Positions 1 to 8,315 are shown, counted from the first letter of the stretch. The stretch: DNA of 64,000 bases from Beduinella massiliensis (GCF_900199405.1 NZ_LT963430.1:1953605-2017604), one strand, 5' to 3'. The notes: generated by a model not told the origin, from the sequence alone. Translations and numbers: made by a program.

Positions 1-2
1 TT

Positions 3-290
3 GGCGACGGGTGCGAGCTGGGCGACTGGTGCAAGCTGGGTAACGAGTGCACCCTGGGCAACGGGGGCGAGCTGGGCGACTGGTGCGAGCTGGGCGACGG
101 CTGCACGCTGGGCAACAGGTGCAAGATGGGCGACGGCTGCACGCTGGGCAACCGGTGCGAGCTGGGCAACTGGTGCGAGCTGGGCGACAGGTGCGAGCTG
201 GGCGACGGGTGCGAGCTGGGTAACGAGTGCAAGCTGGGCAACTGGTGCAAGATGGGCGACAGGTGCGAGCTGGGCGACAGGTGCGAGCTT
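3..290 (+). repeat. Tandem 18-bp coding repeat, 16 units
   Basis: Sixteen uninterrupted 18-bp units with consensus GGCGACNGGTGCGAGCTG encode the hexapeptide ladder of the overlapping gene. Units differ mainly at the GAC/AAC and GAG/AAG/ACG codons, so they look like an expanded, then diverged, minisatellite. Copy number may extend beyond the left window edge. Confidence 0.9.
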
Positions 291-557
291 GAAAACGGCG
301 CGGTGCAAAATGCAACGTTTTTTGCAGCGAGCAACATTGGGAGCGTAAACCGCACGGCCTACGCCTACTGCAACACGCAGACCGGCGACATATACGTGCG
401 CGCGGGCTGCTGGTTTGGCGGCATCGACGATTTTGAGCGGCGCGTACACGACGTACACGCCGGGACGGTGCACGAGGCGGATTACATGGCGTTTGCGGCG
501 TTTGCGCGTGCGAGGTTTGCGAGGTACAAAAGGGCCGCCAAAAAACTAACGAGGTGA
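3..557 (+). CDS. Phage hexapeptide-repeat (left-handed beta-helix) protein, 5' truncated
   Basis: The frame is open to the left edge, so the N-terminus is missing. The first 96 visible residues are 16 perfect six-residue repeats of the form G-[DN]-x-C-x-[LM], the signature of a left-handed parallel beta-helix. Fifteen of the 16 carry Cys at the same position, so the cysteines should stack along one face. A unique C-terminal domain of about 85 residues follows, with a YCNTQTGDIYVRAGCW segment, as seen in small phage proteins of unknown role. Frame 1 is also open over the repeat (ATGASW units) but lacks this tail domain. The stop overlaps the next start (TGATG). Function unknown. Confidence 0.75.
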   Translation, partial: GDGCELGDWCKLGNECTLGNGGELGDWCELGDGCTLGNRCKMGDGCTLGNRCELGNWCELGDRCELGDGCELGNECKLGNWCKMGDRCELGDRCELENGAVQNATFFAASNIGSVNRTAYAYCNTQTGDIYVRAGCWFGGIDDFERRVHDVHAGTVHEADYMAFAAFARARFARYKRAAKKLTR

Positions 558-685
558 TGCGCATGTACAGATGCCCCAAATGCGGCGCTGGCATGAAATT
601 TGTCTACACTTTCAGCGGCGGCTACTGGATATGCCGGACTTGCGGATACTGTCCGAAAATCAAGCAAAGGAGACTAACTGAGTGA
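557..685 (+). CDS. Zinc-ribbon microprotein (42 aa)
   Basis: A 42-codon frame starts at the ATG overlapping the upstream stop (TGATG), with AGGTG just before it. It encodes two Cys pairs, CPKCG near residue 6 and CRTCGYC near residue 26, about 20 residues apart, as in a rubredoxin-type zinc ribbon. Its stop overlaps the GTG start of the next gene, so it sits in a translationally coupled chain. The compact phage context and paired cysteines support a real gene, perhaps DNA- or protein-binding. Specific function unknown. Confidence 0.6.
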   Translation: MRMYRCPKCGAGMKFVYTFSGGYWICRTCGYCPKIKQRRLTE

Positions 686-939
686 CGTACAAAGACGCAG
701 CGAAAACGATCATAAAAGAGCAGTTCTGCAGCAACATTTTTAAACCGGCATTCGCGGGCGGCGTGTGCGGGTGCCCGTATCACTATTTCAACATAAACAG
801 ATACGCCGTCTGCCACTCGCAATGCCGCAAATGCTGGCAGTCAAAATACAGAGGCGAAACCGTCAAAGACTTTGCGAGATTCGACGGGATATTTAGCTTT
901 ACCAAACCGGAGCATATCGGAAAGGCCGTGGAAAAGTGA
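682..939 (+). CDS. Cys-rich phage protein, unknown
   Basis: 85 residues from a GTG start that overlaps the upstream stop; its own stop overlaps the next GTG. Cysteines cluster in the middle (CGCPYHYF, then CHSQCRKCW), suggesting a small metal-binding fold. The C-terminus is acidic and aromatic. It is coupled in a run of small middle genes ahead of the late regulator. I do not recognise the family. Confidence 0.6.
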   Translation: MTYKDAAKTIIKEQFCSNIFKPAFAGGVCGCPYHYFNINRYAVCHSQCRKCWQSKYRGETVKDFARFDGIFSFTKPEHIGKAVEK

Positions 940-1208
940 ACTACAACGGAATCTATCCCCGCATCGTCAAAATAAACGACGCAATAAACATCGACGGCGA
1001 CGACGCGCTCATCTGTGTAGTCCGGCAGTTTTGTGGCGACGACGTTGCAAACATGCTCGAGGATCGCCTCGAAATCAGATCGAGGGCAATGAGCTTAAAA
1101 GACGTGCTGGAACATCTGGAAGGAGTCCGGAACGCGCTTGACGACGCGATGGAAGAGGTAGAAGGCGCGAGATACGCTCTCGATGAGATCGAGCGAGGGC
1201 CGCTATGA
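936..1208 (+). CDS. Small phage protein with C-terminal helix, unknown
   Basis: 90 residues from a GTG overlapping the previous stop by four bases. The last 45 residues have Leu/Val/Ala at heptad spacing with many Glu and Arg (DVLEHLEGVRNALDDAMEEV), predicting a long amphipathic or coiled-coil helix and probably oligomerisation. No catalytic motif is visible. It belongs to the coupled cluster of small genes before the terminase module. Confidence 0.55.
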   Translation: MNYNGIYPRIVKINDAINIDGDDALICVVRQFCGDDVANMLEDRLEIRSRAMSLKDVLEHLEGVRNALDDAMEEVEGARYALDEIERGPL

Positions 1209-1245
1209 AGCATCGACAGGAAGCGATCCAAAGGAGGGTGATAAC

Positions 1246-1425
1246 GTGAGCGCAAATCTTGACCGCCGCGAGCGCATCCGCCGGATGATGGATGCCTCCC
1301 TCCGCGCGCGGGGGCGAATGCCCACGGTACGCGAGATCGCGGAGGCAGAGGGCATCACGGTCAAAAACGCCTACGGCTACATAAAACGTATCCGTGAGGG
1401 ATACGGAAGGAGGGGGAACGCTTGA
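1246..1425 (+). CDS. Small helix-turn-helix DNA-binding protein
   Basis: The GTG at 1246 is chosen because AAGGAGGGTGAT sits at the right distance; an in-frame ATG upstream at 1183 overlaps the previous gene. The 59-residue product is basic and has a helix-turn-helix in residues 25-48 (PTVREIAEAEGITVKNAYGY), resembling the winged-HTH start of LexA or MarR-like proteins. It probably binds phage DNA next to the late-gene control region. Its stop overlaps the TTG of the next gene. Confidence 0.65.
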   Translation: MSANLDRRERIRRMMDASLRARGRMPTVREIAEAEGITVKNAYGYIKRIREGYGRRGNA

Positions 1426-1835
1426 GACAATGGGCGCTCAAACTGGACGAATACGGAATCAGCAAATCGGAGTACGAAGAGCTCAAGGCGTTTTGCCGGA
1501 GGTATGACGAAAAGAGGACCGAAGCTGCAGACATGCTTTATCGAACGACTGGAAAGCTTACTGGCATGCCACGCGGGAGCAACACATCAGACCCCGTGTG
1601 TGCGGCGGCAGTACAGCGAGATAGGTTACTGCGAGACTGCGAGATGATCGAGCAGGCGGCAATAGCTGCGAGCGGCGACTTGTATGCTTATATATTGCGC
1701 AACGTTACACGCGACGAAGGAATTACGACCTTAAAGCCACCGTGCGGCCGTAGGCAGTTCTACGAGGCGCGACGAAAGTTTTTCTTTTTGCTTAGGAATG
1801 CGAAATTAGGACACTTTGGGGCAGTTGAAAGGTGA
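1422..1835 (+). CDS. Putative phage late-transcription regulator (ArpU/RinA position)
   Basis: 137 residues from a TTG overlapping the upstream stop, preceded by GGAGGGGG. It is mostly helical and charged, with a basic C-terminal segment (CGRRQFYEARRKFFFLL). Its length and place just before the HNH nuclease and terminases match late regulators of the ArpU/RinA type in Firmicutes phages, but this is by position, not by a clear motif. The final codons fall inside a 10-bp direct repeat that also lies after the next gene. The original C-terminus may therefore have been replaced by an insertion. Assignment tentative. Confidence 0.5.
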   Translation: MRQWALKLDEYGISKSEYEELKAFCRRYDEKRTEAADMLYRTTGKLTGMPRGSNTSDPVCAAAVQRDRLLRDCEMIEQAAIAASGDLYAYILRNVTRDEGITTLKPPCGRRQFYEARRKFFFLLRNAKLGHFGAVER

Positions 1836-1841
1836 TATAAT
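1833..1841 (+). promoter_or_regulatory. Extended -10 promoter for the inserted nuclease gene
   Basis: TGATATAAT combines a TG dinucleotide with a perfect -10 hexamer. The -35 region is weak, as is typical of extended -10 promoters. Transcription would start near 1848, just before the hairpin at 1864-1894. Confidence 0.5.
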
Positions 1842-1863
1842 GCTAGTGGGTGGAAACACCCAC

Positions 1864-1894
1864 AAAAGAGAGTGTTGGAATATCACTCTCTTTT
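1864..1894 (+). terminator. 11-bp hairpin with A and T tracts
   Basis: AAAAGAGAGTG and CACTCTCTTTT form a perfect 11-bp stem around a 9-nt loop, with the T tract at the 3' side of the stem. It could end transcription from the upstream operon, or act as a leader hairpin for the gene at 1916. It lies upstream of that gene's GGAGGCGAG ribosome site and so argues for the start at 1916. Confidence 0.6.
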
Positions 1895-1915
1895 CTCATT
1901 CATGGAGGCGAGAGA

Positions 1916-2596
1916 ATGGGGTACGAGGATGCAAAACGAGATGGTGTAAAGATTGTGAAAAAGCAACGGGGCAGTTATTATTATCCTCGCTGTTCAATTT
2001 GTGGGGAGGAAATGCTTGTAATGCGTTATACCTCTGGAACGAAATACACCTGCAAAGCATGTAAAGCGAACAACGCGTTACGAGATAGCGAAAGGCGCAT
2101 ACTTGACACTTTTGAAATTAAGGAACGCAGAATGGATAATGCGATCCAAAGAATTGCGAAAGTTGCACGAATAGAAAATTATGAAACAGCGATATCTGAT
2201 GTTCATAAAAGAATACACACTCCGTTGTCATATGAAAGCACTGAAGAAATCATGGTTGCCATAGAGCTTGAACAAAAACACATTAAATATAGACATCAAG
2301 TTAAGTTTGGGAGCAGATATAGAGCTGATTTCGTTTTACCTGATATGAAAGTCGTTCTTGAAGTAGATGGAGAGATTTATCACGGAGAAGAAAAGCGCAC
2401 AAAAGAAAATTTGAGAGATAACCTAATAGCCATATCTCTAGGTGCTGAATGGGAAGTTGTTAGAATACCAGCATCACTAATCAACAAAAACGTAACAAGA
2501 CTTGTAAGCGCTGTTAGCAGAGCGAAAGAAAAACGAATGCTAATTCGAAAACGAAACGGCGGCGCTATACCCGAGTGGTATAGCGATCGCCGATAA
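1916..2596 (+). CDS. DUF559/Vsr-like PD-(D/E)XK endonuclease with zinc ribbon (inserted)
   Basis: 226 residues from the ATG at 1916 (GGAGGCGAGAGA upstream). The N-terminus has a zinc ribbon (CSICGEE and CKAC, about 20 residues apart). The C-terminal part has the Vsr/DUF559 restriction-like core: RADFVLPDMKVVLEVDGEIYH followed by a basic helix and a VVRIP strand, giving the Asp and Glu-x-Asp metal ligands. It probably nicks or cuts DNA. Base composition is clearly AT-richer than the flanking phage genes. With its own promoter and flanking 10-bp direct repeats, it looks like a late arrival, similar to free-standing homing nucleases. It sits directly before an HNH gene. Confidence 0.7.
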   Translation: MGYEDAKRDGVKIVKKQRGSYYYPRCSICGEEMLVMRYTSGTKYTCKACKANNALRDSERRILDTFEIKERRMDNAIQRIAKVARIENYETAISDVHKRIHTPLSYESTEEIMVAIELEQKHIKYRHQVKFGSRYRADFVLPDMKVVLEVDGEIYHGEEKRTKENLRDNLIAISLGAEWEVVRIPASLINKNVTRLVSAVSRAKEKRMLIRKRNGGAIPEWYSDRR

Positions 2597-2693
2597 CACT
2601 TTGGGTGTGCGGCCTACCTACGGGCCGACGGGCAGCTCTCATATTTATCGGTGAGGCGGGGCCGGAGAGCAATATATCCCCGGAGGTGATTGG

Positions 2694-3011
2694 GTGGGAT
2701 GGAAAGAGCGTGCGCCGGAAATAAAGGCGTTTTATCAATCATCGCTATGGAAACAAACGCGAAAACTTTATTATGCGCATGCATTCGGCATCTGCGAAAG
2801 CTGCGGCGGAACTGGAGAGATCGTGCATCATCGTATACCGCTTACACAAAGCAATGTACACGACGAACGAGTGGCGATTGATTTCGCGAACCTCGAATTG
2901 CTGTGCCAAAGCTGTCACAGATTGAGGCATACGCATTTGAGTTGCGCGCAGGACGGGCTGATATTTGACGAGGACGGCAGGCTGATCGAGGCAATCCCCC
3001 CGAGGGTATGA
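2694..3011 (+). CDS. HNH endonuclease (packaging-associated)
   Basis: 105 residues from a GTG preceded by CGGAGGTGAT. A zinc-ribbon-like CESCGGTGE is followed by the HNH core: VHHRIPL, then NLELLCQSCHRLRH. Many HK97-type cos phages carry such an HNH protein beside the terminase, where it works with the large subunit in cutting at cos. Its place immediately before terS/terL fits this role. A homing role cannot be excluded. Confidence 0.85.
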   Translation: MGWKERAPEIKAFYQSSLWKQTRKLYYAHAFGICESCGGTGEIVHHRIPLTQSNVHDERVAIDFANLELLCQSCHRLRHTHLSCAQDGLIFDEDGRLIEAIPPRV

Positions 3012-3118
3012 TGCATCGGTATAGTGTGGGAAACCGTGGAGGGGTACCCTTAGAGAATACACGGGCCGCGCGTATAATGGGTGTAGGTCAAAGAAAGTAA
3101 AACTAGGGAGATGAGGAT
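3012..3118 (+). promoter_or_regulatory. Intergenic region before terS: -10 box and possible cos site
   Basis: The 107-bp gap between the HNH and small terminase genes holds a perfect TATAAT at 3073-3078, with a poor -35, and AGGGAGATGAGG ahead of terS. In HNH-type cos phages the cohesive-end site usually lies here. I see no decisive palindrome, so cos is only inferred from position. Confidence 0.35.
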
Positions 3119-3511
3119 TTGAATCTTAAAAAGACGAGCACATACAAACAGATCACGAAGGAAATGCCGGAGGGTTCGGGCGTAAAGGACGAGTTTGATC
3201 GGATGCTCCCGCGATTTGATGTGCTGGACGATGGCAAAGCGGTCGTTGCCATGAAGCTGCTTGCGCGCGTGGCGTTTATGACGGTGCAGCTCGCAGACAT
3301 CGAGCGGCACATTGACGCCGAGGGTGTGCGCGAGACGTATCAAAACGGCGCGAATCAATCCGGCTACAAAAAGAGCACATACGTCGAGGTATACAACGCG
3401 ATGATTAAAAACTATGCGGCGCTGACGAAACAGCTTGCGGACATGTTGCCGGAGGATGCGCCGAAGGTAGAAGACGACGGCTTTGAGAGCTTCGTCGCGC
3501 GCAAGGGGTGA
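3119..3511 (+). CDS. terS: Phage terminase small subunit
   Basis: 130 residues from a TTG with AGGGAGATGAGG upstream. The protein is helical; its middle (MKLLARVAFMTVQLADIERHIDAEG, then a basic YQNGANQSGYKKS segment, then VEVYNAMIKNYAALTKQLADML) follows the layout of small terminase subunits of the P27/HK97 type found in Clostridia phages. It would recognise phage DNA and load the large subunit. Its stop lies 4 bp before the terL ATG. Family call rests mainly on layout and neighbourhood. Confidence 0.75.
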   Translation: MNLKKTSTYKQITKEMPEGSGVKDEFDRMLPRFDVLDDGKAVVAMKLLARVAFMTVQLADIERHIDAEGVRETYQNGANQSGYKKSTYVEVYNAMIKNYAALTKQLADMLPEDAPKVEDDGFESFVARKG

Positions 3512-3515
3512 GAAT

Positions 3516-5255
3516 ATGACGAGGCAGGCGAAGGAGCGACCAAACCCGATCATCGCATATTGGGAGGATATCGAGGCGGGCCGCGTCGCCGTGCCACAGA
3601 CGATCATCAAACTCTACGGCGGGTTGGTACGCGACATCGAGACGCCACGCGCGCCGTGGGTATATGACAACGATCTTGCGTGGCATGCCATTGATTTTAT
3701 CCAGACCTATTGCAAGCACTCGAAGGGAGCGGCGGGCGGGAAGCCTTTTGTTTTAGAGCTGTGGCAGAAAGCTTTCTGCGCGGCTCTTTTTGGTTTTGTC
3801 CATGAGGAAACGAGGCTGCGCAGATTCCGCGAAGCGCTGCTTGAGGTTGGACGCAAAAATGGCAAATCCACGTTCGCGGCAGCTATCGCGCTATACCTCA
3901 TGGTGGCCGATGGCGAAATGGGTGCGGAAATCTACAACGCCGCGACCAAGCGCGATCAGGCGAAGATCATTTGGCTGGAAGCCAAGCGAATGGTGCGCAA
4001 GTCGCCTGTATTACGGAAACGGCTAAAAACACTGGTCGCGGAGATCGTCGGCGTCGGAGAATACGACGGATGCGTAATGAAACCATTGGGCGCTGACAGC
4101 GAGACGCTGGACGGCCTAAACGTGCACGGAGCGATCATGGATGAGACGCACGCTTGGCCGGGCATGGACTTGTACAACGTCATCGTAGACGGCGAGAGCG
4201 CGAGAGAGCAGCCCGTTACACTCATGACCACGACGGCGGGCTTTGTGCGCGGCGGCCTCTATGACGAGAAAAACCAAGAGGCGATAAACAGCCTGAACGA
4301 GATTGACGGCATGCGGGACGACACACTGCTCGCGGCGTTGTACAGGCTGGACGCGATAGACGAATGGAAGGACCCGGCCTGCTGGCAGAAAGCGAATCCG
4401 GGCCTCGGGACGATTAAGCGCGCAGACGCGCTGGCCCTCAAAGTCGAGAAAGCCAAACGAAACCCGCGACTGGTGGCGAATCTGCTATGCAAGGAATTTG
4501 ACATGCCACAGATCAGCGCGGAGGCGTGGCTGACCTACGACGAGATCAAGAACGATTTGACCTATGCCTTGGACGATCTGAGGGATTCGGTGGCAATCGG
4601 AGGATGCGATCTGTCCGCGACGACGGACCTCACATGCGCCACGCTGATGGTGCGCAAGCCCGACGATCCGGTCATCTATGTTTTGCAGCAGTATTTTATA
4701 CCCGAGAAAAAGGTCGAGGAGCTTGAGGACACACCGGACGGCAGGCCGCGCGAAGCCCCTTACAGAGTTTGGGCACAAAACGGCCTCGTGACGATCTGCC
4801 GCGGGAACCAGGTGGATTATCATGCGGTAACGGCGTGGTTTACGCGCATGCGCGACGAATACGGCATAAGGCCGCTTTACATCGGATTTGACCGCGCGCT
4901 GGCGGGGTACTGGCTTGACGACATGGACGGACACGGATTTACATGGATGGGGGAGCGGCACCCGGCCAACGTCATGGAAAAAGTCGCGCAGGGAGCATTT
5001 ACGTGGACGCAGCCGATGAAGGAGCTGGGCGCGCAGCTCGCGGCGAAGTCCGTGAACTACAACCGGAATCCGGTGACGATGTGGTGCCTGACAAACACGG
5101 TCGCCAAATCGCGCAACGAAGACGGAGTGAAGAGCATCGAGCCGCGCAAACTGCGCGAGAGCCAGCGCATAGACGGCACGGTCTCGCTGCTTAATGCATG
5201 GGTGTGCTACCTGCGCCACTACGACGAATACATGCAGTACGTAGAGATGGGGTGA
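3516..5255 (+). CDS. terL: Phage terminase large subunit
   Basis: 579 residues from the ATG at 3516; the longer frame would overlap terS. The ATPase half has Walker A GRKNGKST (residues 112-119) and Walker B AIMDE (about 206-210) followed by the coupling THAW. The nuclease half begins near GGCDLSATTDLT with the metal-binding Asp and ends with a conserved region about residues 530-570. This is the Terminase_1 (HK97-like) architecture at full length. It packages DNA into the prohead through the portal. It is four bases upstream of the portal GTG. Confidence 0.95.
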   Translation: MTRQAKERPNPIIAYWEDIEAGRVAVPQTIIKLYGGLVRDIETPRAPWVYDNDLAWHAIDFIQTYCKHSKGAAGGKPFVLELWQKAFCAALFGFVHEETRLRRFREALLEVGRKNGKSTFAAAIALYLMVADGEMGAEIYNAATKRDQAKIIWLEAKRMVRKSPVLRKRLKTLVAEIVGVGEYDGCVMKPLGADSETLDGLNVHGAIMDETHAWPGMDLYNVIVDGESAREQPVTLMTTTAGFVRGGLYDEKNQEAINSLNEIDGMRDDTLLAALYRLDAIDEWKDPACWQKANPGLGTIKRADALALKVEKAKRNPRLVANLLCKEFDMPQISAEAWLTYDEIKNDLTYALDDLRDSVAIGGCDLSATTDLTCATLMVRKPDDPVIYVLQQYFIPEKKVEELEDTPDGRPREAPYRVWAQNGLVTICRGNQVDYHAVTAWFTRMRDEYGIRPLYIGFDRALAGYWLDDMDGHGFTWMGERHPANVMEKVAQGAFTWTQPMKELGAQLAAKSVNYNRNPVTMWCLTNTVAKSRNEDGVKSIEPRKLRESQRIDGTVSLLNAWVCYLRHYDEYMQYVEMG

Positions 5256-5259
5256 TACG

Positions 5260-6483
5260 GTGGGCCTATTCGATAAAATCCTCGCCCGGATGACGCACAG
5301 CGTCACCGGGTTTTCCTTTGGCGCGCGGTCGGTGTCATATGACCGCGCGGCGTACGAACAGGAGACGGTTCGGGCGATCATCGACTGCATTGCGAGCCAC
5401 GCGGCTAAAGCCGACGTGATGCACGTGGTCGTAGACAAGGACGAGCGCATTCGCGACATCCGGCGCGACAGCCCTTACGCGAGGCTGCTGAACGTACGGC
5501 CGAATAACCTGATGACCGCATACGAAATGCGCTACAAGCTGTTTTCGCAGTTGGAGAACTACACGACTGCGCTGGCCTGCATTCGTTGGGATGGCGTAGT
5601 ACCGCGCGAGATCATTCCGGTTAATTACCGGACGGCGGAATTCTTTAAGCTGGACAACGGCGAATATGCGGTGAACTTCGTGGATTCGACCGGAACGGAA
5701 TACCGGGCGATGCTGGAAGACCTCGTTTGCCTGCGAAAGTTTTATAATTCGCACGATGCGATGGGGGACGGTAACGCCGCGCTCAAACGCACGTTGGACA
5801 TGATCGAGGCGGGCGAAACGAGCATGCAGGAAGCGGTCGGCGTCTCGAACAAGATTCGCGGATTTGTCAAGCAGAAGATGACCGTCCACGGCTCTCCTGC
5901 CTTGCTCAAAGCCGCGAAGGAGTTCGACGAGTTGTACGCGCGGGCGGCAAAGGACGGCGGGTTCGTGCCGGTCGGCATGGACAGCGACGTGACGATGCTC
6001 GATTCACGAAACAGCACATATGCCCTGACGGCTGCGCAGATGCAGGACATACGCGACGGGCTGTACCGGTATTTCCGGGTAAGTGAAAAAATCATCAAAA
6101 ACGAGTACGACGAGGCGACGTATAAGGCATTTTACGAAGGCAAAATCGAGCCGATTCTAAAACTCGCAAGCCAGGCGTTTACAAACGCCTGCTTTACGCC
6201 GCTCGAGTATGCGCGCGGGAACCGGCTGATTTTTTCGGAAAACATGCTGAACCACGCGAGCACGCAAACGAAGGTCAACGTGATTCAGGCGACCCGCGAG
6301 CTGGGGCTTTTCACGACCAACGAGCAGCGCGCGATGTTTGGGTACGCGCCGGTGAAGGGCGGAGACGAGAGACAGGTGTCGCTTAATTACATCAAGGAGA
6401 GCGACCAGAGCAAGTATCAGACCGGCCAGGCGAAGGAGGTGAATGACAATGGAGAGAGCGCAGACAATGGAACGAAGGTTTGA
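5260..6483 (+). CDS. Phage portal protein (HK97 family)
   Basis: 407 residues from a GTG right after the terL stop. The N-terminus (SVSYDRAAYEQETVRAIIDCIASHAAK) and the middle (FVPVGMDSDVTMLDSRNSTYALTAAQ) match the HK97-type portal family, as does the length. The portal is the dodecameric ring at one vertex through which DNA enters and leaves. The C-terminus is low-complexity (GQAKEVNDNGESADNGTKV) and overlaps the protease start by 41 bp. Confidence 0.93.
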   Translation: MGLFDKILARMTHSVTGFSFGARSVSYDRAAYEQETVRAIIDCIASHAAKADVMHVVVDKDERIRDIRRDSPYARLLNVRPNNLMTAYEMRYKLFSQLENYTTALACIRWDGVVPREIIPVNYRTAEFFKLDNGEYAVNFVDSTGTEYRAMLEDLVCLRKFYNSHDAMGDGNAALKRTLDMIEAGETSMQEAVGVSNKIRGFVKQKMTVHGSPALLKAAKEFDELYARAAKDGGFVPVGMDSDVTMLDSRNSTYALTAAQMQDIRDGLYRYFRVSEKIIKNEYDEATYKAFYEGKIEPILKLASQAFTNACFTPLEYARGNRLIFSENMLNHASTQTKVNVIQATRELGLFTTNEQRAMFGYAPVKGGDERQVSLNYIKESDQSKYQTGQAKEVNDNGESADNGTKV

Positions 6484-7054
6484 AGCGCAGGCGCGGATGC
6501 TGGGCGACGCGGGCGCGCAGGTACCGGTCATTGAGGGGCTGGCCGCGCGCTGCGAATCCCCGACCATTCTGGCCGAGTGGTCGGAGCACGGTGTGAAATA
6601 CACGATCCGGGAGACGATTTGCCGCGGGGCGTTTGGCGAATGCGACATGTCGGACGTGATTTTCAACTACAACCACGCGGGCAGGGTGTTTGCGCGCAAC
6701 CGCAACGGCACGTTGGAGCTGCGAGCGGACGACGAGGGATTGCACATGCGTGCAACACTGCGCACGGATGACCCGGAGCATATGCGGCTGCACGCGGACG
6801 TTGAAAACGGGTACATTCGCGGAATGTCGTTTCGATTCCGCATCGCAGAGGAAGAAAGAAACATTTCGGAGGACGAAAACGCGGTTACGATTGACTACCG
6901 CATCAAGAAAATCGGCGTGGTGCATGACGTGAGCGCCGTTGACATCCCGGCCTACGGCGACACGGAGATCGAAGCGCGGCGCAGGGACGCCATGACCGCG
7001 ATTCGCGCAAACGAGCGGGACATCGAGCGGGCGAAAATCATGAGCCTGCTGTGA
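6443..7054 (+). CDS. Prohead maturation protease (HK97 family, S78)
   Basis: 203 residues, ATG with AAGGAGGTGA upstream, overlapping the portal gene. The serine protease core is visible: FNYNHAGRVFAR with the catalytic His, GMSFRF with the catalytic Ser, and the family-typical DVSAVDIPAYGDTEI. It cleaves the capsid delta domain during head maturation. The location between portal and capsid genes is canonical. Confidence 0.93.
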   Translation: MTMERAQTMERRFEAQARMLGDAGAQVPVIEGLAARCESPTILAEWSEHGVKYTIRETICRGAFGECDMSDVIFNYNHAGRVFARNRNGTLELRADDEGLHMRATLRTDDPEHMRLHADVENGYIRGMSFRFRIAEEERNISEDENAVTIDYRIKKIGVVHDVSAVDIPAYGDTEIEARRRDAMTAIRANERDIERAKIMSLL

Positions 7055-7073
7055 AAAGAAAGGATGAACAAAC

Positions 7074-8315
7074 ATGGAAAAGCGTTTGAACGAAATCAGA
7101 GAGCGCAAAGCGGAAATCCGCAAGGCACTGAACGACAAGCCGGACATGACGACCGACGAACTGCGCGGCCTGACCGGGGAACTGGAAAACCTCGACGCTG
7201 AGATGCAAAAGCTCGAGGCGCGCCACGCGCTCATGGACAAGCTCGGCCCGGAGGCAACCCCCGAGCAGAAGCCTGCGGACTTGCAGCGAAGCCGCGAGGA
7301 TACGCGGGGCGAACAGCTCCGCCGCGGCAAATCCGTAAAGCTGGGCGCGGACGAGCTGCGCGCGCTGCTTTTCTCCGGCGGAAACATCAGCGCGCCGAAG
7401 GGAAACGGCGCGAACGTCTCCGAGCCGATGAACACGGTGTCGAGCATCATCGACATGGTAGAAACCGAAGACCTTACCGGCATGACGGAGTACACCGAAA
7501 CCTACATCGAACACTGGCAGGAAGCGGGCGATCATCCCGGCGAGGGCAAGAGCCCGAACGAAAGCGACCTTGCGACCGGAATGGTGAAGATCACGCCGAA
7601 GCCCGTTTCGGTGATTTCGTACGTGAGCAAGGACATTTACCGCGTGACCAACGTGCAGCTCGAGGACAAGGTGCGCCGCGGCGCGAGTATTGCGCTCCGC
7701 CAGAAAGTGGCGGACATGATCCAGACCGCCGCAGGTGCGCCCGGCCCGGTTGGCCTGTACAACTGCAAGAGCTACGTCACGGGGGAGAGCGAAACGCCAA
7801 AGGACATGCACACCACGCTTATCGCAAAACTGGACAGCGGGAGCAAGGGCGTAATCGACGAAAAGACGCTGCGCAACATCGTGATGAACTTCGGCGGGGA
7901 CAACAACATCATCGGCGGCGCTGTGCTGTTCCTCAACAAAAAGGACCTGCTGGCCTTCGGCGATGTGCGCGGCACGAACGAGAAAAAGTACGTCTACGAG
8001 ATCACGCCGGACGCGCAGAACCCGAACACCGGCATCATCAAGGACGGCGGCGTATCCGTGCGCTACTGCATCTGCCCGAAGCTGAACGCGCTGAGCGGCA
8101 CCGCGCAGGGCGACGCGGCGATCCCGACGATGGTCTACGGCGTGCCGAGAGCCTACAAGCTGGGCCTGTTCGGGCCGTTTGAGGTGGAAATGTCCCGCGA
8201 CTACAAGTTCGCGGAAGGGCTTATTGCCGTACGCGGCGAGGCGATGATCGGCGGCACCATCACGCGGCCTGAAGCGTACGAGATCGTAACCATCCCGTCG
8301 AAGGCGGCGAGCTGA
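7074..8315 (+). CDS. Major capsid protein (HK97 fold)
   Basis: 413 residues, AAAGGATG upstream. Residues 1-65 are a charged coiled coil (the delta/scaffold domain) that the upstream protease should remove. The rest, from about residue 110, has the HK97 capsid pattern: ENTVSS-like region, PVSVISYVSKDI, and a C-terminal YKFAEGLIAVRGEAM segment. The gene is rich in GC and free of disruptions. Confidence 0.93.
   Translation: MEKRLNEIRERKAEIRKALNDKPDMTTDELRGLTGELENLDAEMQKLEARHALMDKLGPEATPEQKPADLQRSREDTRGEQLRRGKSVKLGADELRALLFSGGNISAPKGNGANVSEPMNTVSSIIDMVETEDLTGMTEYTETYIEHWQEAGDHPGEGKSPNESDLATGMVKITPKPVSVISYVSKDIYRVTNVQLEDKVRRGASIALRQKVADMIQTAAGAPGPVGLYNCKSYVTGESETPKDMHTTLIAKLDSGSKGVIDEKTLRNIVMNFGGDNNIIGGAVLFLNKKDLLAFGDVRGTNEKKYVYEITPDAQNPNTGIIKDGGVSVRYCICPKLNALSGTAQGDAAIPTMVYGVPRAYKLGLFGPFEVEMSRDYKFAEGLIAVRGEAMIGGTITRPEAYEIVTIPSKAAS

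Larger units (their letters stand above)
1811..2605. repeat. 10-bp direct repeats flanking the inserted nuclease gene
   Basis: ACACTTTGGG occurs at 1811-1820 and 2596-2605, immediately outside the low-GC nuclease cassette. Removing one copy with the intervening DNA would join the 1422 reading frame to an open stretch running to the TGA at 2688-2690. The repeats could be a target duplication or deletion junctions. A 10-bp match could also be chance. Confidence 0.45.

Noticed and set aside
1-348. Frame-1 ORF of ATGASW repeats
   Set aside because: It is the shadow of the same 18-bp repeat; the frame-3 product gives a recognisable hexapeptide fold, continues into a unique domain and overlaps the next gene properly.
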